19,667 nucleotides of DNA from Loktanella sp. (GCA_003551805.1 PUNR01000174.1:1-19667); one strand, 5' to 3'. Shown: positions 8,321 through 16,264, counted from the first letter of the stretch. The notes: generated by a model not told the origin, from the letters alone. Translations and numbers: made by a program.

Positions 8321-8358
8321 GGCGCCAGTATCCGCCTTTTCCGCGCAAAGGCCAATCC

Positions 8359-8382
8359 CATCGTCAGAGTAAAAATATCCCC
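8359..8382 (-). repeat. GGGGATATTT intergenic repeat, copy B, after soxG
   Basis: On the minus strand this reads GGGGATATTTTTACTC and ends GACGATG, agreeing with 2047-2070 at 22 of 24 positions. It is preceded on the same strand by GCCTCCGGCGGG, which recurs next to glpX. It lies 27 bases beyond the soxG stop and includes five T in a row, so it may end sox transcription before dnaG. Confidence 0.5.
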
Positions 8383-8408
8383 GCCGGAGGCCGCCCTGAT
8401 GCGCAGCG

Positions 8409-8951
8409 TCAGGGCGTATCCCGCGCGGCCACCGCCACCATAGCGGCGCGCAGATCATGCACCAGCGATGCCGCCATCGACCGCATCACCATCACTTCGA
8501 ACGCCTGCGTACCGGTGCGGGTAATGCCAACCGGCATATGCCCCAGCAAACTGCGGGCGGTATCATCCACCCCAAACACATGGGGCCGCAAGTCCACCGG
8601 CACCAGCCGCGCCAGCACGTCCTCCACCGTCGGTCCTGCAATTTCCAGCAATGCAAAACCGTCGGACAGATCCGTCACCGCCGCCAGCCCGTCTAGCGTC
8701 ACAGGGACCGTGACCAGCCACTGGTCATGCGCGACCCATTGGCAGATCACGTCACCAACCTGCGCACGGCGCCCGACAGCAGGCAGATCAAGGGCGATCT
8801 GGGTTTTCATCTGCGCCGACACCGCTGCGTGCTGCCCTGCAAAGGGGGCGATGGACCACAGCGCATTGCGGGTCACTTCGGTGCAGGTCACATCACCGAC
8901 CTGCAAGGGCAACAAATCACCAAAAGGACCAAGTGCAATTAATCTAGCCAC
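8409..8951 (-). CDS. soxG: Sarcosine oxidase gamma subunit
   Basis: This is the gamma subunit of the cytoplasmic heterotetrameric sarcosine oxidase (alpha-beta-gamma-delta). It packs against the folate-binding part of the alpha subunit. The 180-aa protein (VARLIALGPFGDLLPLQVGD onward) fits the usual size and the expected last position in soxBDAG. Recognition rests on context plus similarity such as SDGFALLEIAGPTVEDVLARLVPVDL, a GcvT-like pattern. I chose the GTG at 8951 because GAAGGAG lies nine bases upstream; the GTG at 8957 would be only three bases away. The chosen start overlaps soxA by eight bases. The 3' end is followed by the intergenic repeat and then dnaG. Confidence 0.92.
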   Translation of the reverse strand: MARLIALGPFGDLLPLQVGDVTCTEVTRNALWSIAPFAGQHAAVSAQMKTQIALDLPAVGRRAQVGDVICQWVAHDQWLVTVPVTLDGLAAVTDLSDGFALLEIAGPTVEDVLARLVPVDLRPHVFGVDDTARSLLGHMPVGITRTGTQAFEVMVMRSMAASLVHDLRAAMVAVAARDTP

Positions 8952-11850
8952 GCGCACGCTCTCCTTCGGGGTCAAGGAATACCGGCCCGCAAACTTCAGC
9001 CAGCGTGTCCACACCGCGCAAGTGGTTGACCATGCGGACCACCTCGCCATGCCTTTCCGGGCCGTTTTTCAGAAATGCCAGACCCAGATAGCAATCCAGT
9101 GCAGGCGAATAACAGGCCGAGGTGACATAGCCCTCGCTATTGACGCTTGTCGCCTTGGCGTCCTTGCCGAACAGATACGCCCCAGCGGTCAAACGCCGCC
9201 CTTCCTCGACCGCGCGCAGCCCCACCAGCCGTTCGCGGGCCGGGTCCAGCAGACCGGGGCGGCGGGCTGCCGCCTGCCCGATGCAATCCTTGCTTCTATC
9301 GATCATTCGCGCCAGCCCCAGATCGAACGCTGTGGTGCGCCCATGCAGTTCGGCATGGGTCAGAAACCCCTTTTCGATGCGCAGCACATTCAGCGCCTCC
9401 ATTCCGTACAGACCGCCACCAAGGGTGCGCGCCTGCGCCGCCAACTGGCGGAACAGGCTTTCGCCATAACGTGCGGGCACGGCAATCTCGAACGCGGTCT
9501 CGCCGGAAAACGAAATCCGGAACAGACGGCCGGTCACACCGCCGACACCGACCGTCCCGCAGGCCATGAACGGCCAGTCGTCATTGCTGATCTGGTCGTC
9601 CAGAATGGTATTGAGCAGGACCCGCGCCTGCGGCCCCGCCACCGCAAATTGCGCCCAGTGATCGGTGACAGAGGTGATCCGCGCGTCCAGATCGGGGCGC
9701 AGAACCTGACCCGCAAACTCCAGATGCCGCATGACCTGCCCTGCCGCCGCCGTGGTCGTGGTGATGACGAAATGCCGATCGCCCAGCCGCGCGACCGTGC
9801 CGTCATCCATGACGAAACCGTCCTCGCGCAGCATCAGCCCGTATCGCACACGGCCCACCTTCAGCGACGACATCCGGTTGGTATAGACAAAATCCAACAG
9901 TGCTGCTGCATCCGGCCCCTGCACGTCGATCTTGCCAAGGCTGGACACATCGCAAACACCCACAGCCTTGCGCACATAGCCCGCCTCACGGTCGCAGGAT
10001 TGCCGCCAGTTGACCTCGCCCTCCAGAGGGAAATAGCTGGCACGATACCACAGACCCGCCTCGACCATGGGTGCGCGGGCGGCGATGCTGGGGTGATGTG
10101 TCGTGGTCAGACGCGCCGGCGCAAAGCCTTTACCTTGCCCGCCTGCCCCCATCGCCGCAATACTGACCGGCACGTAAGGCGGGCGGAACGTCGTCGTGCC
10201 GGTTTCCGCAATTCCGCGGCCGGTCAGATCAGCCAGCATGGCAAGCGCCACCACGTTCGAAGATTTCCCCTGATCGGGTGCCATCCCCTGCGTGGTATAG
10301 CGTTTCATATGTTCGACGCTGCGCAGGTTTTCCTGTGCCGCGGATGCGATATCCTTGACCGTGACATCATTCTGGAAATCCACCCATTTGCGGCCCTTGC
10401 CGGGGACTTCCCACAGCGGGGCAATCGCATAGGCGCGGGTCTCTGCGGCGGGCAGCGTCACCTTGGGTTTCAACCCAAGGCCACCGGCGACCGCAACACC
10501 CGCATCGGCACCGGCCTGCAGGCAGCCTTGCGTGTCAAACACCCCGTCGCAGGCCCCTGCGCAAACCATGCCGGGGATCGCATCGGTTGTCGGCACAAAG
10601 GCTGCGATATCCTCGCGCCATTGCGGGCGGCCGTTCATGTGACAGCTCAGATGCACATTCGGGTTCCAGCCGCCCGAAACAGCCAGACAATCGGTCTGGA
10701 CCACCCGTGTGCCGCCCTGATGGGTTATCGTGATACTGCTCAGCCCGTGCCTGCCGCGCGTGGCGGTGACGCAACCGGCAGTAAACACAGGGTAATCGCC
10801 TTGCATGACCGGATCAGGGCGGCTGTCGATGACGCCGGCCACCTTCACCCCCGCAGCCAGCAGATCGCGCGCGGTGCGATGGGCATCGTCGTTATTGCCA
10901 AAAACCGTGACCGATTTGCCCGGTGCCACCCCCCAGCGATTGACATAGGACCGCACCGCCCCCGCCAGCATGATCCCGGGCCGGTCGTTATCGGCAAAGG
11001 CAATCGGGCGTTCCAGCGCGCCTGCCGCCAGAACGCTGCGTTTGGCAACGATACGCCAGAAACATTCTAGCGGCCGGTCAGGGTTGGCTGGGCCGGTAAT
11101 ACGCTCTAACGCGCCAAAGGTACCTTGGTCATAAGCCCCTGTCACCGTGGTGCGCGGCATCAAACGGACGTTGGGCAAGGCTGCAAGCCGCGCCAGCACA
11201 TCCGCCACCCAAAGCGTGGCAGGCTTGCCGTCCACCTCTTCCACCTCGCGCAGCAGGCGACCGCCCATGGCGCTGTCTTCATCGGCAAGGATCACATCCG
11301 CCCCTGCCTCTGCCGCCGTCAAAGCGGCCATCAACCCTGCAGGGCCCGCGCCAATCACCAGCACATCACAAAACCCAAAGGCCTTTTCATAGCGGTCGGC
11401 ATTGGCCTGCCCGCTCAACCGGCCCAGCCCGGCAGCGCGGCGGATCGCAGGTTCATACACCTTTTGCCAGAAACTGCGGGGCCACATGAAGGTCTTGTAA
11501 TAAAACCCCGCCCCCAAAAACGGCGCAAACAGATCATTCACCGCCAAAGCATCATAGCGCAGGCTGGGCCATCCATTCTGGCTGAACACCTCCAGCCCTT
11601 CGGCAACTTCCAGCGTCGTGGCGCGAACATTGGGGTCTTGCGCCGCACCTTGCCCGACAGTGACCAAGGCGTTGGGCTCTTCGGACCCTGCGGTCAGCAC
11701 GCCGCGCGGACGGTGATATTTGAACGACCGGCCCACCAGCCTGATCCCGCTGGCCAAAAGCGCTGCCGCAACAGGCTCGCCCGGCACGCCTTGCACGGGT
11801 TTGCCGTCAAAGGTGAAGGTGACGGTTTGCGGGGGTTCGCGTAGCCTCAT
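8944..11850 (-). CDS. soxA: Sarcosine oxidase alpha subunit
   Basis: This is the largest subunit of heterotetrameric sarcosine oxidase, which turns sarcosine into glycine, hydrogen peroxide and 5,10-methylene-tetrahydrofolate. The N-terminal ferredoxin-like module covers about residues 1-100 (FTFDGKPVQGVPGEPVAAAL, FKYHRPRGVLTAG). A dinucleotide-binding domain follows at about 162 (DVLVIGAGPAGLMAALTAAE). The C-terminal third, from about residue 590, is GcvT/aminomethyltransferase-like (LWYRASYFPLEGEVNWRQS, VCDVSSLGKIDVQGPDA) and would bind folate. The length of 968 aa is slightly below the roughly 1000 aa I expect. Its ATG overlaps the soxD stop (ATGA) and its end overlaps soxG, so the unit is translationally linked. 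Dimethylglycine dehydrogenase relatives have one fused chain, which argues against that alternative. Confidence 0.96.
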   Translation of the reverse strand: MRLREPPQTVTFTFDGKPVQGVPGEPVAAALLASGIRLVGRSFKYHRPRGVLTAGSEEPNALVTVGQGAAQDPNVRATTLEVAEGLEVFSQNGWPSLRYDALAVNDLFAPFLGAGFYYKTFMWPRSFWQKVYEPAIRRAAGLGRLSGQANADRYEKAFGFCDVLVIGAGPAGLMAALTAAEAGADVILADEDSAMGGRLLREVEEVDGKPATLWVADVLARLAALPNVRLMPRTTVTGAYDQGTFGALERITGPANPDRPLECFWRIVAKRSVLAAGALERPIAFADNDRPGIMLAGAVRSYVNRWGVAPGKSVTVFGNNDDAHRTARDLLAAGVKVAGVIDSRPDPVMQGDYPVFTAGCVTATRGRHGLSSITITHQGGTRVVQTDCLAVSGGWNPNVHLSCHMNGRPQWREDIAAFVPTTDAIPGMVCAGACDGVFDTQGCLQAGADAGVAVAGGLGLKPKVTLPAAETRAYAIAPLWEVPGKGRKWVDFQNDVTVKDIASAAQENLRSVEHMKRYTTQGMAPDQGKSSNVVALAMLADLTGRGIAETGTTTFRPPYVPVSIAAMGAGGQGKGFAPARLTTTHHPSIAARAPMVEAGLWYRASYFPLEGEVNWRQSCDREAGYVRKAVGVCDVSSLGKIDVQGPDAAALLDFVYTNRMSSLKVGRVRYGLMLREDGFVMDDGTVARLGDRHFVITTTTAAAGQVMRHLEFAGQVLRPDLDARITSVTDHWAQFAVAGPQARVLLNTILDDQISNDDWPFMACGTVGVGGVTGRLFRISFSGETAFEIAVPARYGESLFRQLAAQARTLGGGLYGMEALNVLRIEKGFLTHAELHGRTTAFDLGLARMIDRSKDCIGQAAARRPGLLDPARERLVGLRAVEEGRRLTAGAYLFGKDAKATSVNSEGYVTSACYSPALDCYLGLAFLKNGPERHGEVVRMVNHLRGVDTLAEVCGPVFLDPEGERARG
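8960..8967 (-). promoter_or_regulatory. Ribosome binding site deciding the soxG start
   Basis: GAAGGAGA on the minus strand lies inside the end of soxA. Two in-frame GTG codons follow, six bases apart. Only the second (8951) has normal spacing. Confidence 0.6.
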
Positions 11851-12110
11851 CGTGCGGCCTCTGCCGCCAGAACAGAGCCCTGCACGGCATGGGTCAGCGT
11901 GTCACGCGACACGACGATCCACGCGCCACAGCCCGCTTCGTGATACCAAAGATCACGCACAGACCCGGCGGGGTTGTCGCGGTTATGCAGGTAATCATCC
12001 CAAGCCTGCGCGCCCGCATCCACGGCAGGACGGTCCAGCGCCACGGCATCGCCCATGTAATAAAACTCGCGCCGGTCACGTTCGCCGCAATAGGGGCATT
12101 CAATCCGCAT
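11847..12110 (-). CDS. soxD: Sarcosine oxidase delta subunit
   Basis: This is the small zinc-binding subunit of heterotetrameric sarcosine oxidase. At 87 aa it shows the expected metal ligands: Cys5 and Cys8 in MRIECPYCGERD, then His57 and Cys61 in LWYHEAGCGAW. The N-terminal CPYCG and the REFYYMGDA segment are typical of the family. Its ribosome binding site (AAGG, six bases before ATG) is the tail of a GAGTATTT-type element filling the 45-base gap after soxB. The stop overlaps the soxA ATG. Confidence 0.96.
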   Translation of the reverse strand: MRIECPYCGERDRREFYYMGDAVALDRPAVDAGAQAWDDYLHNRDNPAGSVRDLWYHEAGCGAWIVVSRDTLTHAVQGSVLAAEAAR

Positions 12111-12117
12111 GATCCGC

Positions 12118-12145
12118 CTTCATTCTCATTTCCCCAAAATACTCG
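12118..12145 (-). repeat. GAGTATTT-type element, copy 2, inside the sox operon
   Basis: The minus strand reads CGAGTATTTTGGGGAAATGA and continues into GAATGAAG, filling most of the soxB-soxD gap. It resembles 1975-2000. Unlike the other copies it lies inside an operon, and its 3' end merges with the soxD ribosome binding site. Confidence 0.5.
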
Positions 12146-12155
12146 AATCCGACGC

Positions 12156-13409
12156 TCAATGCAGATTGTGCTGCGCGCCGGTGCCTTCTTCATCCATCAG
12201 CCCCACGCCGGTACGGAACCGGTCCAGCCGGAACTTTGCCGCCGTCGCATGCGGCTGGCCGGTCGCCATCAGATGCGCCAGCGCAAAGCCAGACGCCGGC
12301 ACCGCCTTGAACCCGCCGTAACACCAGCCGCAATCCACGAACAAACCCTGCGTCGGCGTGGTGTCGATGATCGCGCTGCCGTCTGGGGTCATGTCCATGA
12401 TCCCGCCCCATGACCGCAAGACGCGGGCCTTGCCGATCATAGGCATCAGTGTCATCGCGGCTTCCATCACATGTTCGGCCATAGGCAGATTGCCGCGCGC
12501 AGCGTAAGAAGCGTAGAAATCCAGATCGCCGCCGAACACCAACCCGCCTTTGTCGGACTGGCTGATATAGAAATGGCCCATCCCGAAACTGACGACATGG
12601 TCGATCACTGGCTTTAGCCCTTCGGTCACGAAGGCCTGCAGCACATGGCTTTCAACGGGCAGGCGCATCCCCGCAAGGGCTGCGACCTGCCCCGAACGTC
12701 CGGCAGTGACGATAGCAACCTTGCGCGCCTTGATCGCACCGCGCGTCGTCTGCACGCCGGTAACAGCGCCGTTTTCAATGTCGATACCGGTGACTTCGCA
12801 ATTCTGGATCAGATCGACACCGCGCTGGTCAGCCGCGCGCGCATAGCCCCAGGCGACCGCATCATGACGCGCCGTGCCGCCGCGCGGGTGGTATAGCCCG
12901 CCATAGATCGGAAACCGCGCAGTGTCGAAATCAAGATAGGGCAGATGCGCGCGCACGCCTTCGCGGTCCAGCAGGATCGCATCGTCACCATGGTTGATCA
13001 TCGCATTGCCACGGCGCACAAAAGCGTCGCGCTGGCCGTCGGAATGGAACAAGCTGATCACCCCGCGCTGCGACAGCATCACGTTGTAATTCAGCGCCTG
13101 CGACATCCCTTCCCACAATTTCAACGAATGGGAATAGAATTCCTGATTGCCCGGCAGAAAGTAGTTTGCCCGCACGATGGTTGTGTTGCGCCCGATGTTA
13201 CCGCTGCCGATATGGCCCTTTTCCAGCACGGCGATATTGGTCAGCCCGTGTTCGCGCGCAAGATAATAGGCAGTGGCCAGACCGTGCCCGCCACCACCGA
13301 TGATGATCGCGTCATAGCGCGACTTCGGGGCAGGATCGCGCCAGAGCGGTTTGCGACCTTTGCCGCCGAACACCCCATCCTTAATGATGCTTAATCCCGA
13401 ATAGCCCAT
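12156..13409 (-). CDS. soxB: Sarcosine oxidase beta subunit
   Basis: This is the catalytic flavoprotein subunit: FAD oxidises sarcosine and electrons pass to an FMN at the alpha-beta interface. The FAD-binding motif is near residue 33 (DAIIIGGGGHGLATAYYLA), followed by VLEKGHIGSGNIGRNTTIVR. The segment GGTARHDAVAWGYARAAD contains His182. By my recollection of the Stenotrophomonas enzyme, this aligns with the histidine that carries covalent FMN. At 417 aa the length is normal. The ATG has AAGGGGCGG just upstream, directly after an inverted repeat. It is the first gene of soxBDAG. The folate-gene partners often seen in such operons (glyA, purU, folD) are not in the window. Confidence 0.97.
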   Translation of the reverse strand: MGYSGLSIIKDGVFGGKGRKPLWRDPAPKSRYDAIIIGGGGHGLATAYYLAREHGLTNIAVLEKGHIGSGNIGRNTTIVRANYFLPGNQEFYSHSLKLWEGMSQALNYNVMLSQRGVISLFHSDGQRDAFVRRGNAMINHGDDAILLDREGVRAHLPYLDFDTARFPIYGGLYHPRGGTARHDAVAWGYARAADQRGVDLIQNCEVTGIDIENGAVTGVQTTRGAIKARKVAIVTAGRSGQVAALAGMRLPVESHVLQAFVTEGLKPVIDHVVSFGMGHFYISQSDKGGLVFGGDLDFYASYAARGNLPMAEHVMEAAMTLMPMIGKARVLRSWGGIMDMTPDGSAIIDTTPTQGLFVDCGWCYGGFKAVPASGFALAHLMATGQPHATAAKFRLDRFRTGVGLMDEEGTGAQHNLH

Positions 13410-13421
13410 GAACCGCCCCTT

Positions 13422-13457
13422 GTCCGCTGCGCAAAGACTAGCCTACTGGCAGCGGAC
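13422..13457 (-). promoter_or_regulatory. Inverted repeat abutting the soxB ribosome binding site
   Basis: GTCCGCTGC (13422-13430) is matched perfectly by GCAGCGGAC (13449-13457) across 18 bases. In the mRNA it would form a 9-bp stem that ends one base before AAGGGG, the soxB ribosome binding site. It could be a DNA operator or an RNA hairpin affecting translation; the sequence does not decide. Confidence 0.4.
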
Positions 13458-13477
13458 CGAAAGGGCAAATATGGGCC

Positions 13478-13505
13478 CGTAAGGTGGATCATGATCCACC
13501 TTACG
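13478..13505. promoter_or_regulatory. 28-bp perfect palindrome between gdhA and soxB
   Basis: The arm CGTAAGGTGGATCA is followed immediately by its exact reverse complement, giving a gapless 28-bp palindrome. It lies 10 bases beyond the gdhA stop and 68 bases before the soxB ATG. On the minus strand, the direction of both genes, no T-run follows, so it is a poor intrinsic terminator there. It could be an operator for the sox operon, a hairpin protecting the gdhA 3' end, or a terminator for antisense transcripts. Confidence 0.55.
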
Positions 13506-13515
13506 ACCGGCGTTT

Positions 13516-14955
13516 TTACAGCCCCTTGGCGCGGTAACTGTCAGCCACCTTGCGGATCGACACCAGATAGGCCGCCGTGCGCAAATCATGCACGTCATCG
13601 CGCCCGTGCCAGACCGCGCGCATCGCCTGATAGGCCGTGCGCATCGTGTCATCGAGCCCTGAACGGACCAGTTCCAGCTCGTCCGCACCGCGCAGGTATT
13701 TATCCTTGAAATTCGGCGATAAGGTCCAGCCAAGCCCTTTGTCAGAGGACAGCCTTTCCAACTCGTCCACGACCAGCTGGTGGCGCGCCTCTTCCTGCCG
13801 GCGCTGCATCCGGCCAAAGCGGATATGCGACAGGTTCTTGACCCATTCGAAATATGACACCGTCACGCCGCCGGCATTGGCATACATATCGGGAATGATG
13901 ACGCAGCCTTTTTCACGCAAGATATCATCGGCACCTGCGGTGACGGGGCCATTGGCCGCCTCGATGATCAGTGGTGCCTTGATCCGTGCTGCGTTGGACA
14001 GGTTGATCACCGCCTCCAATGCTGCAGGAATGAGGATGTCACATTCCGCCTCGAGCAAGGCCGCGCCATCGGCGTGATGGGTCGCCGCCGGATAACCCGC
14101 GATGCCGCCATGCTTTACGATCCAAGCGCGCACGGCTTCGACGTCCAGACCTTTTTCATCATGCAAGGCGCCGTCACGTTCGATGATGCCGGTAATCAGC
14201 GCGCCGTCTTCTTCCGACAGGAATTTGGCCGCGTGATAGCCCACATTGCCCAAGCCTTGGACGATGATGCGCTTGCCTTGCAATTTGCCCGTCAGACTGG
14301 CCTTGGCCACATCTTCGGGATAGCGGAAGAATTCGCGCAACGCATACTGCACGCCACGGCCTGTCGCCTCGACCCGGCCTGCGATGCCGCCTGCGTTTGT
14401 GGGTTTGCCGGTGACACAGGCGGCTGCGTTGATGTCGGTGGTGTTCATGCGGCGGTATTGATCGGCGATCCAAGCCATTTCACGCTCGCCCGTGCCCATG
14501 TCAGGGGCGGGCACGTTCTGGGCGGGGTTGATCAGGTCGCGCTTGATAAGCTCATAGGCGAAACGGCGGGTGATCAGTTCGAGTTCATGTTCGTTCCAGT
14601 CGGCTGGATTGATCCGCAAGCCGCCTTTGGACCCGCCAAAAGGCGCTTCGACCAGCGCACATTTATAGGTCATCAGCGCCGCCAGCGCCTCTACCTCGTC
14701 CTGATGGACGCCGATCGCATAGCGGATGCCACCCTTGACCGGCTCCATATGTTCGGAATGGACCGACCGGTAGCCGGTAAATGTATGCAACGACCCGCGC
14801 AAACGCACGCCGAAACGCACGGTATAGGTCGCATTACAAACCCTGATCTTTTCTTCCAGCCCGGGGCTGAGATCCATCAAGGCCACAGCACGGTTAAACA
14901 TCAGATCAACGGATTCGCGGAAACTGGGTTCTTGCAGGTTATCTTTCGCGGACAT
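13516..14955 (-). CDS. gdhA: Glu/Leu/Phe/Val-family dehydrogenase, probably glutamate dehydrogenase
   Basis: The predicted reaction is reversible oxidative deamination of glutamate to 2-oxoglutarate and ammonium with NAD(P), in the cytoplasm. The substrate domain shows PVKGGIRY (Lys74), MTYKCALV (Lys98) and APFGGSKGG with the catalytic Lys110, then the catalytic Asp152 in VPAPDMGTG. The Rossmann domain carries GLGNVG at 234-239. At 479 aa it fits hexameric enzymes of this family. Lys74 favours glutamate over branched-chain substrates, but specificity cannot be proved here. The ATG is preceded by AGGAAGGAA. A 175-base spacer separates it from the membrane protein upstream, so it probably has its own promoter. 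Confidence 0.93.
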   Translation of the reverse strand: MSAKDNLQEPSFRESVDLMFNRAVALMDLSPGLEEKIRVCNATYTVRFGVRLRGSLHTFTGYRSVHSEHMEPVKGGIRYAIGVHQDEVEALAALMTYKCALVEAPFGGSKGGLRINPADWNEHELELITRRFAYELIKRDLINPAQNVPAPDMGTGEREMAWIADQYRRMNTTDINAAACVTGKPTNAGGIAGRVEATGRGVQYALREFFRYPEDVAKASLTGKLQGKRIIVQGLGNVGYHAAKFLSEEDGALITGIIERDGALHDEKGLDVEAVRAWIVKHGGIAGYPAATHHADGAALLEAECDILIPAALEAVINLSNAARIKAPLIIEAANGPVTAGADDILREKGCVIIPDMYANAGGVTVSYFEWVKNLSHIRFGRMQRRQEEARHQLVVDELERLSSDKGLGWTLSPNFKDKYLRGADELELVRSGLDDTMRTAYQAMRAVWHGRDDVHDLRTAAYLVSIRKVADSYRAKGL

Positions 14956-15098
14956 CTTGGTTCCTTCCTATGCAGGCAGCCGGTGTCCGGTGCGGGCACA
15001 CAGCACATCTTCCCCCAGCATAGGAGCGATTCGAGAAGTTTTGGTGAAAAAACAGGCAATCCGCGAAAATCGGGACAATCATCCAAAACCCTGCCATT

Positions 15099-15120
15099 CG
15101 CGCGGCAAAATCACCGCGCG
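15099..15120 (-). terminator. Stem-loop after the membrane-protein gene
   Basis: CGCGCGG pairs with CCGCGCG across eight bases, starting 10 bases beyond the stop of the 161-aa membrane protein. The following minus-strand bases are not T-rich, so termination is uncertain. The rest of the 14956-15130 spacer holds the gdhA ribosome binding site at 14961-14969; I could not settle on a promoter there. Confidence 0.35.
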
Positions 15121-15130
15121 ATAGCTGCAA

Positions 15131-15616
15131 TCAGGCATCGCGCCTTTGCAGGCGTTGCGCGATCTCTTCGGCCATGAATTTCGCCTGCCCCGCAGCGACC
15201 ACACCGCCAACCCCCACACGCCGCCCGACGCGCCACCACATGCCGGGCACCCAGGCGCGCGGCTGGCGGGATTTCAGCACCAGCGTAAACCCGTTAGCCG
15301 GTTTCAGCGCCAAGGCACCCCGGTCAACATGGCTGATCTGGTCGATCCGGGCCACGACAAACCCGCTGGTGTCGCGCAAATCCACATCTGTCAGCACCAA
15401 TGCGATCTGGGTCGCACGGCGCAACATTTCACCCAGCCACAGCGCGGTTGTGCCCAGCGCCAGCAAAAACACCAAGCCCAGCGGTGCAGGTGGTTGGTTC
15501 AGCGCGGAATAAATCAGCAAGGCACCCAGCAAAAAGAACGCCGCACAGGCAAAATAGCGCCGCCCCTGCGAGGCTGCGACACGGACCTCAATCCCTGTCG
15601 GGTCGGGTGTGAACAT
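15131..15616 (-). CDS. Small inner-membrane protein of unknown function
   Basis: I do not recognise the family. The 161-aa protein has two adjacent hydrophobic segments (about 21-39, YFACAAFFLLGALLIYSAL, and 45-65, PLGLVFLLALGTTALWLGEM) joined by a short proline-containing turn. A soluble C-terminal part of about 95 residues follows, rich in beta-type sequence (QIALVLTDVDLRDTSG). This layout resembles small proteins with a membrane hairpin and a PH-like domain, but that is a guess. The ATG has AGAGGGA six bases upstream. It lies 17 bases after the TetR gene, so the two probably form one transcript. No catalytic motif is visible. Confidence 0.75.
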   Translation of the reverse strand: MFTPDPTGIEVRVAASQGRRYFACAAFFLLGALLIYSALNQPPAPLGLVFLLALGTTALWLGEMLRRATQIALVLTDVDLRDTSGFVVARIDQISHVDRGALALKPANGFTLVLKSRQPRAWVPGMWWRVGRRVGVGGVVAAGQAKFMAEEIAQRLQRRDA

Positions 15617-15633
15617 GATCGGTCCCTCTAAAA

Positions 15634-16221
15634 TCAGCGGCTGACGGATTTGCGCACAAGATCGGCATAGATATCTTCAATCTCGTCCAGTCCCAGCCGC
15701 CCGTCGTCGCGGTACCAATGGCTCAGACCGGTCAGCATGGCAATGATCGCCATAGTCGCAATGCGCGTATCGGGCACGCAAAACACACCCGCCGCCACGC
15801 CGTCGCGCAGGATATCTTCGAGCGCGGTTTCATACTGGCGGCGCAAGGCTTCGAGCGTATCAAAATTGTCGGGCGAAAGGTTGCGCAACTCCATATAGGC
15901 GATGAACACCTGATCGGGGCGCGGCAGGTGGATGCGGATATGCAGCCGCGTGAATCCGTCCAGCCGCGCGACCGGATCGCCTTGCAATCCTGCTGCGGCA
16001 AGTGCGGCCAGCACATCCTTCATATGGTTGTGCATCAGATCGAACAGCAGGGTCTGTTTGTCCGGCGTGTAATTATAAAGCGCGCCCGCCTGCACCCCGA
16101 CCTCTGCCGCGATCTGGCGCATGGATACGGCCGCATAACCATGCCGCGCGATCAGGCGCAGGGCGGCGTCATGCACCTTGGGGCCGGTGATATCGGAATG
16201 GGAACCTTGTTTGCGCGCCAT
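15634..16221 (-). CDS. TetR-family transcriptional regulator
   Basis: This is a one-component regulator with an N-terminal helix-turn-helix (AALRLIARHGYAAVSMRQIAAEVGVQAGALYNYTPDKQTLL in outline) and a C-terminal ligand/dimer domain. An unrelated effector is expected; none can be read from sequence. The total is 195 aa from the ATG at 16221 (MARKQGSHSD), or 198 aa from the ATG at 16230. I prefer 16221 because neither start has a clear ribosome binding site and a possible -10 element overlaps the upstream ATG, which would make the mRNA leaderless. A TetR-type dyad sits just upstream, suggesting autoregulation. Likely targets are its own operon with the membrane protein and perhaps the divergent lipoprotein-hom unit. 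Confidence 0.88.
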   Translation of the reverse strand: MARKQGSHSDITGPKVHDAALRLIARHGYAAVSMRQIAAEVGVQAGALYNYTPDKQTLLFDLMHNHMKDVLAALAAAGLQGDPVARLDGFTRLHIRIHLPRPDQVFIAYMELRNLSPDNFDTLEALRRQYETALEDILRDGVAAGVFCVPDTRIATMAIIAMLTGLSHWYRDDGRLGLDEIEDIYADLVRKSVSR

Positions 16222-16228
16222 GACGCTC

Positions 16229-16257
16229 ATCTAACTGAACAGCCGTTCAAATGAAAA
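16229..16257 (-). promoter_or_regulatory. Possible promoter of the TetR gene
   Basis: On the minus strand TTTTCA (-35, 16252-16257) and TTAGAT (-10, 16229-16234) are separated by exactly 17 bases, and the spacer contains the TetR-type dyad. Both hexamers are weak matches, so this is tentative. Confidence 0.3.
16236..16249. promoter_or_regulatory. TetR-type operator
   Basis: TGAAC-AGCC-GTTCA is a perfect 5-bp inverted repeat with a four-base centre, 6-19 bases upstream of the first possible TetR ATG. The form matches operators of many TetR repressors. Autoregulation is inferred from position. Confidence 0.55.
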
Positions 16258-16264
16258 GCCCGTC

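Noticed and set aside
8321..8358. Promoter for dnaG (TTGGCC and GATACT, 17 bases apart on the minus strand)
   Set aside because: Both hexamers match the consensus at only four of six positions and would force a near-leaderless mRNA; too weak to list.
8308..11070. A 920-codon open frame on the plus strand, antisense to soxG and soxA
   Set aside because: Rich in Arg, His, Ala and Pro with no recognisable domain, as expected opposite a GC-rich gene. The minus-strand sox genes have clear family motifs.
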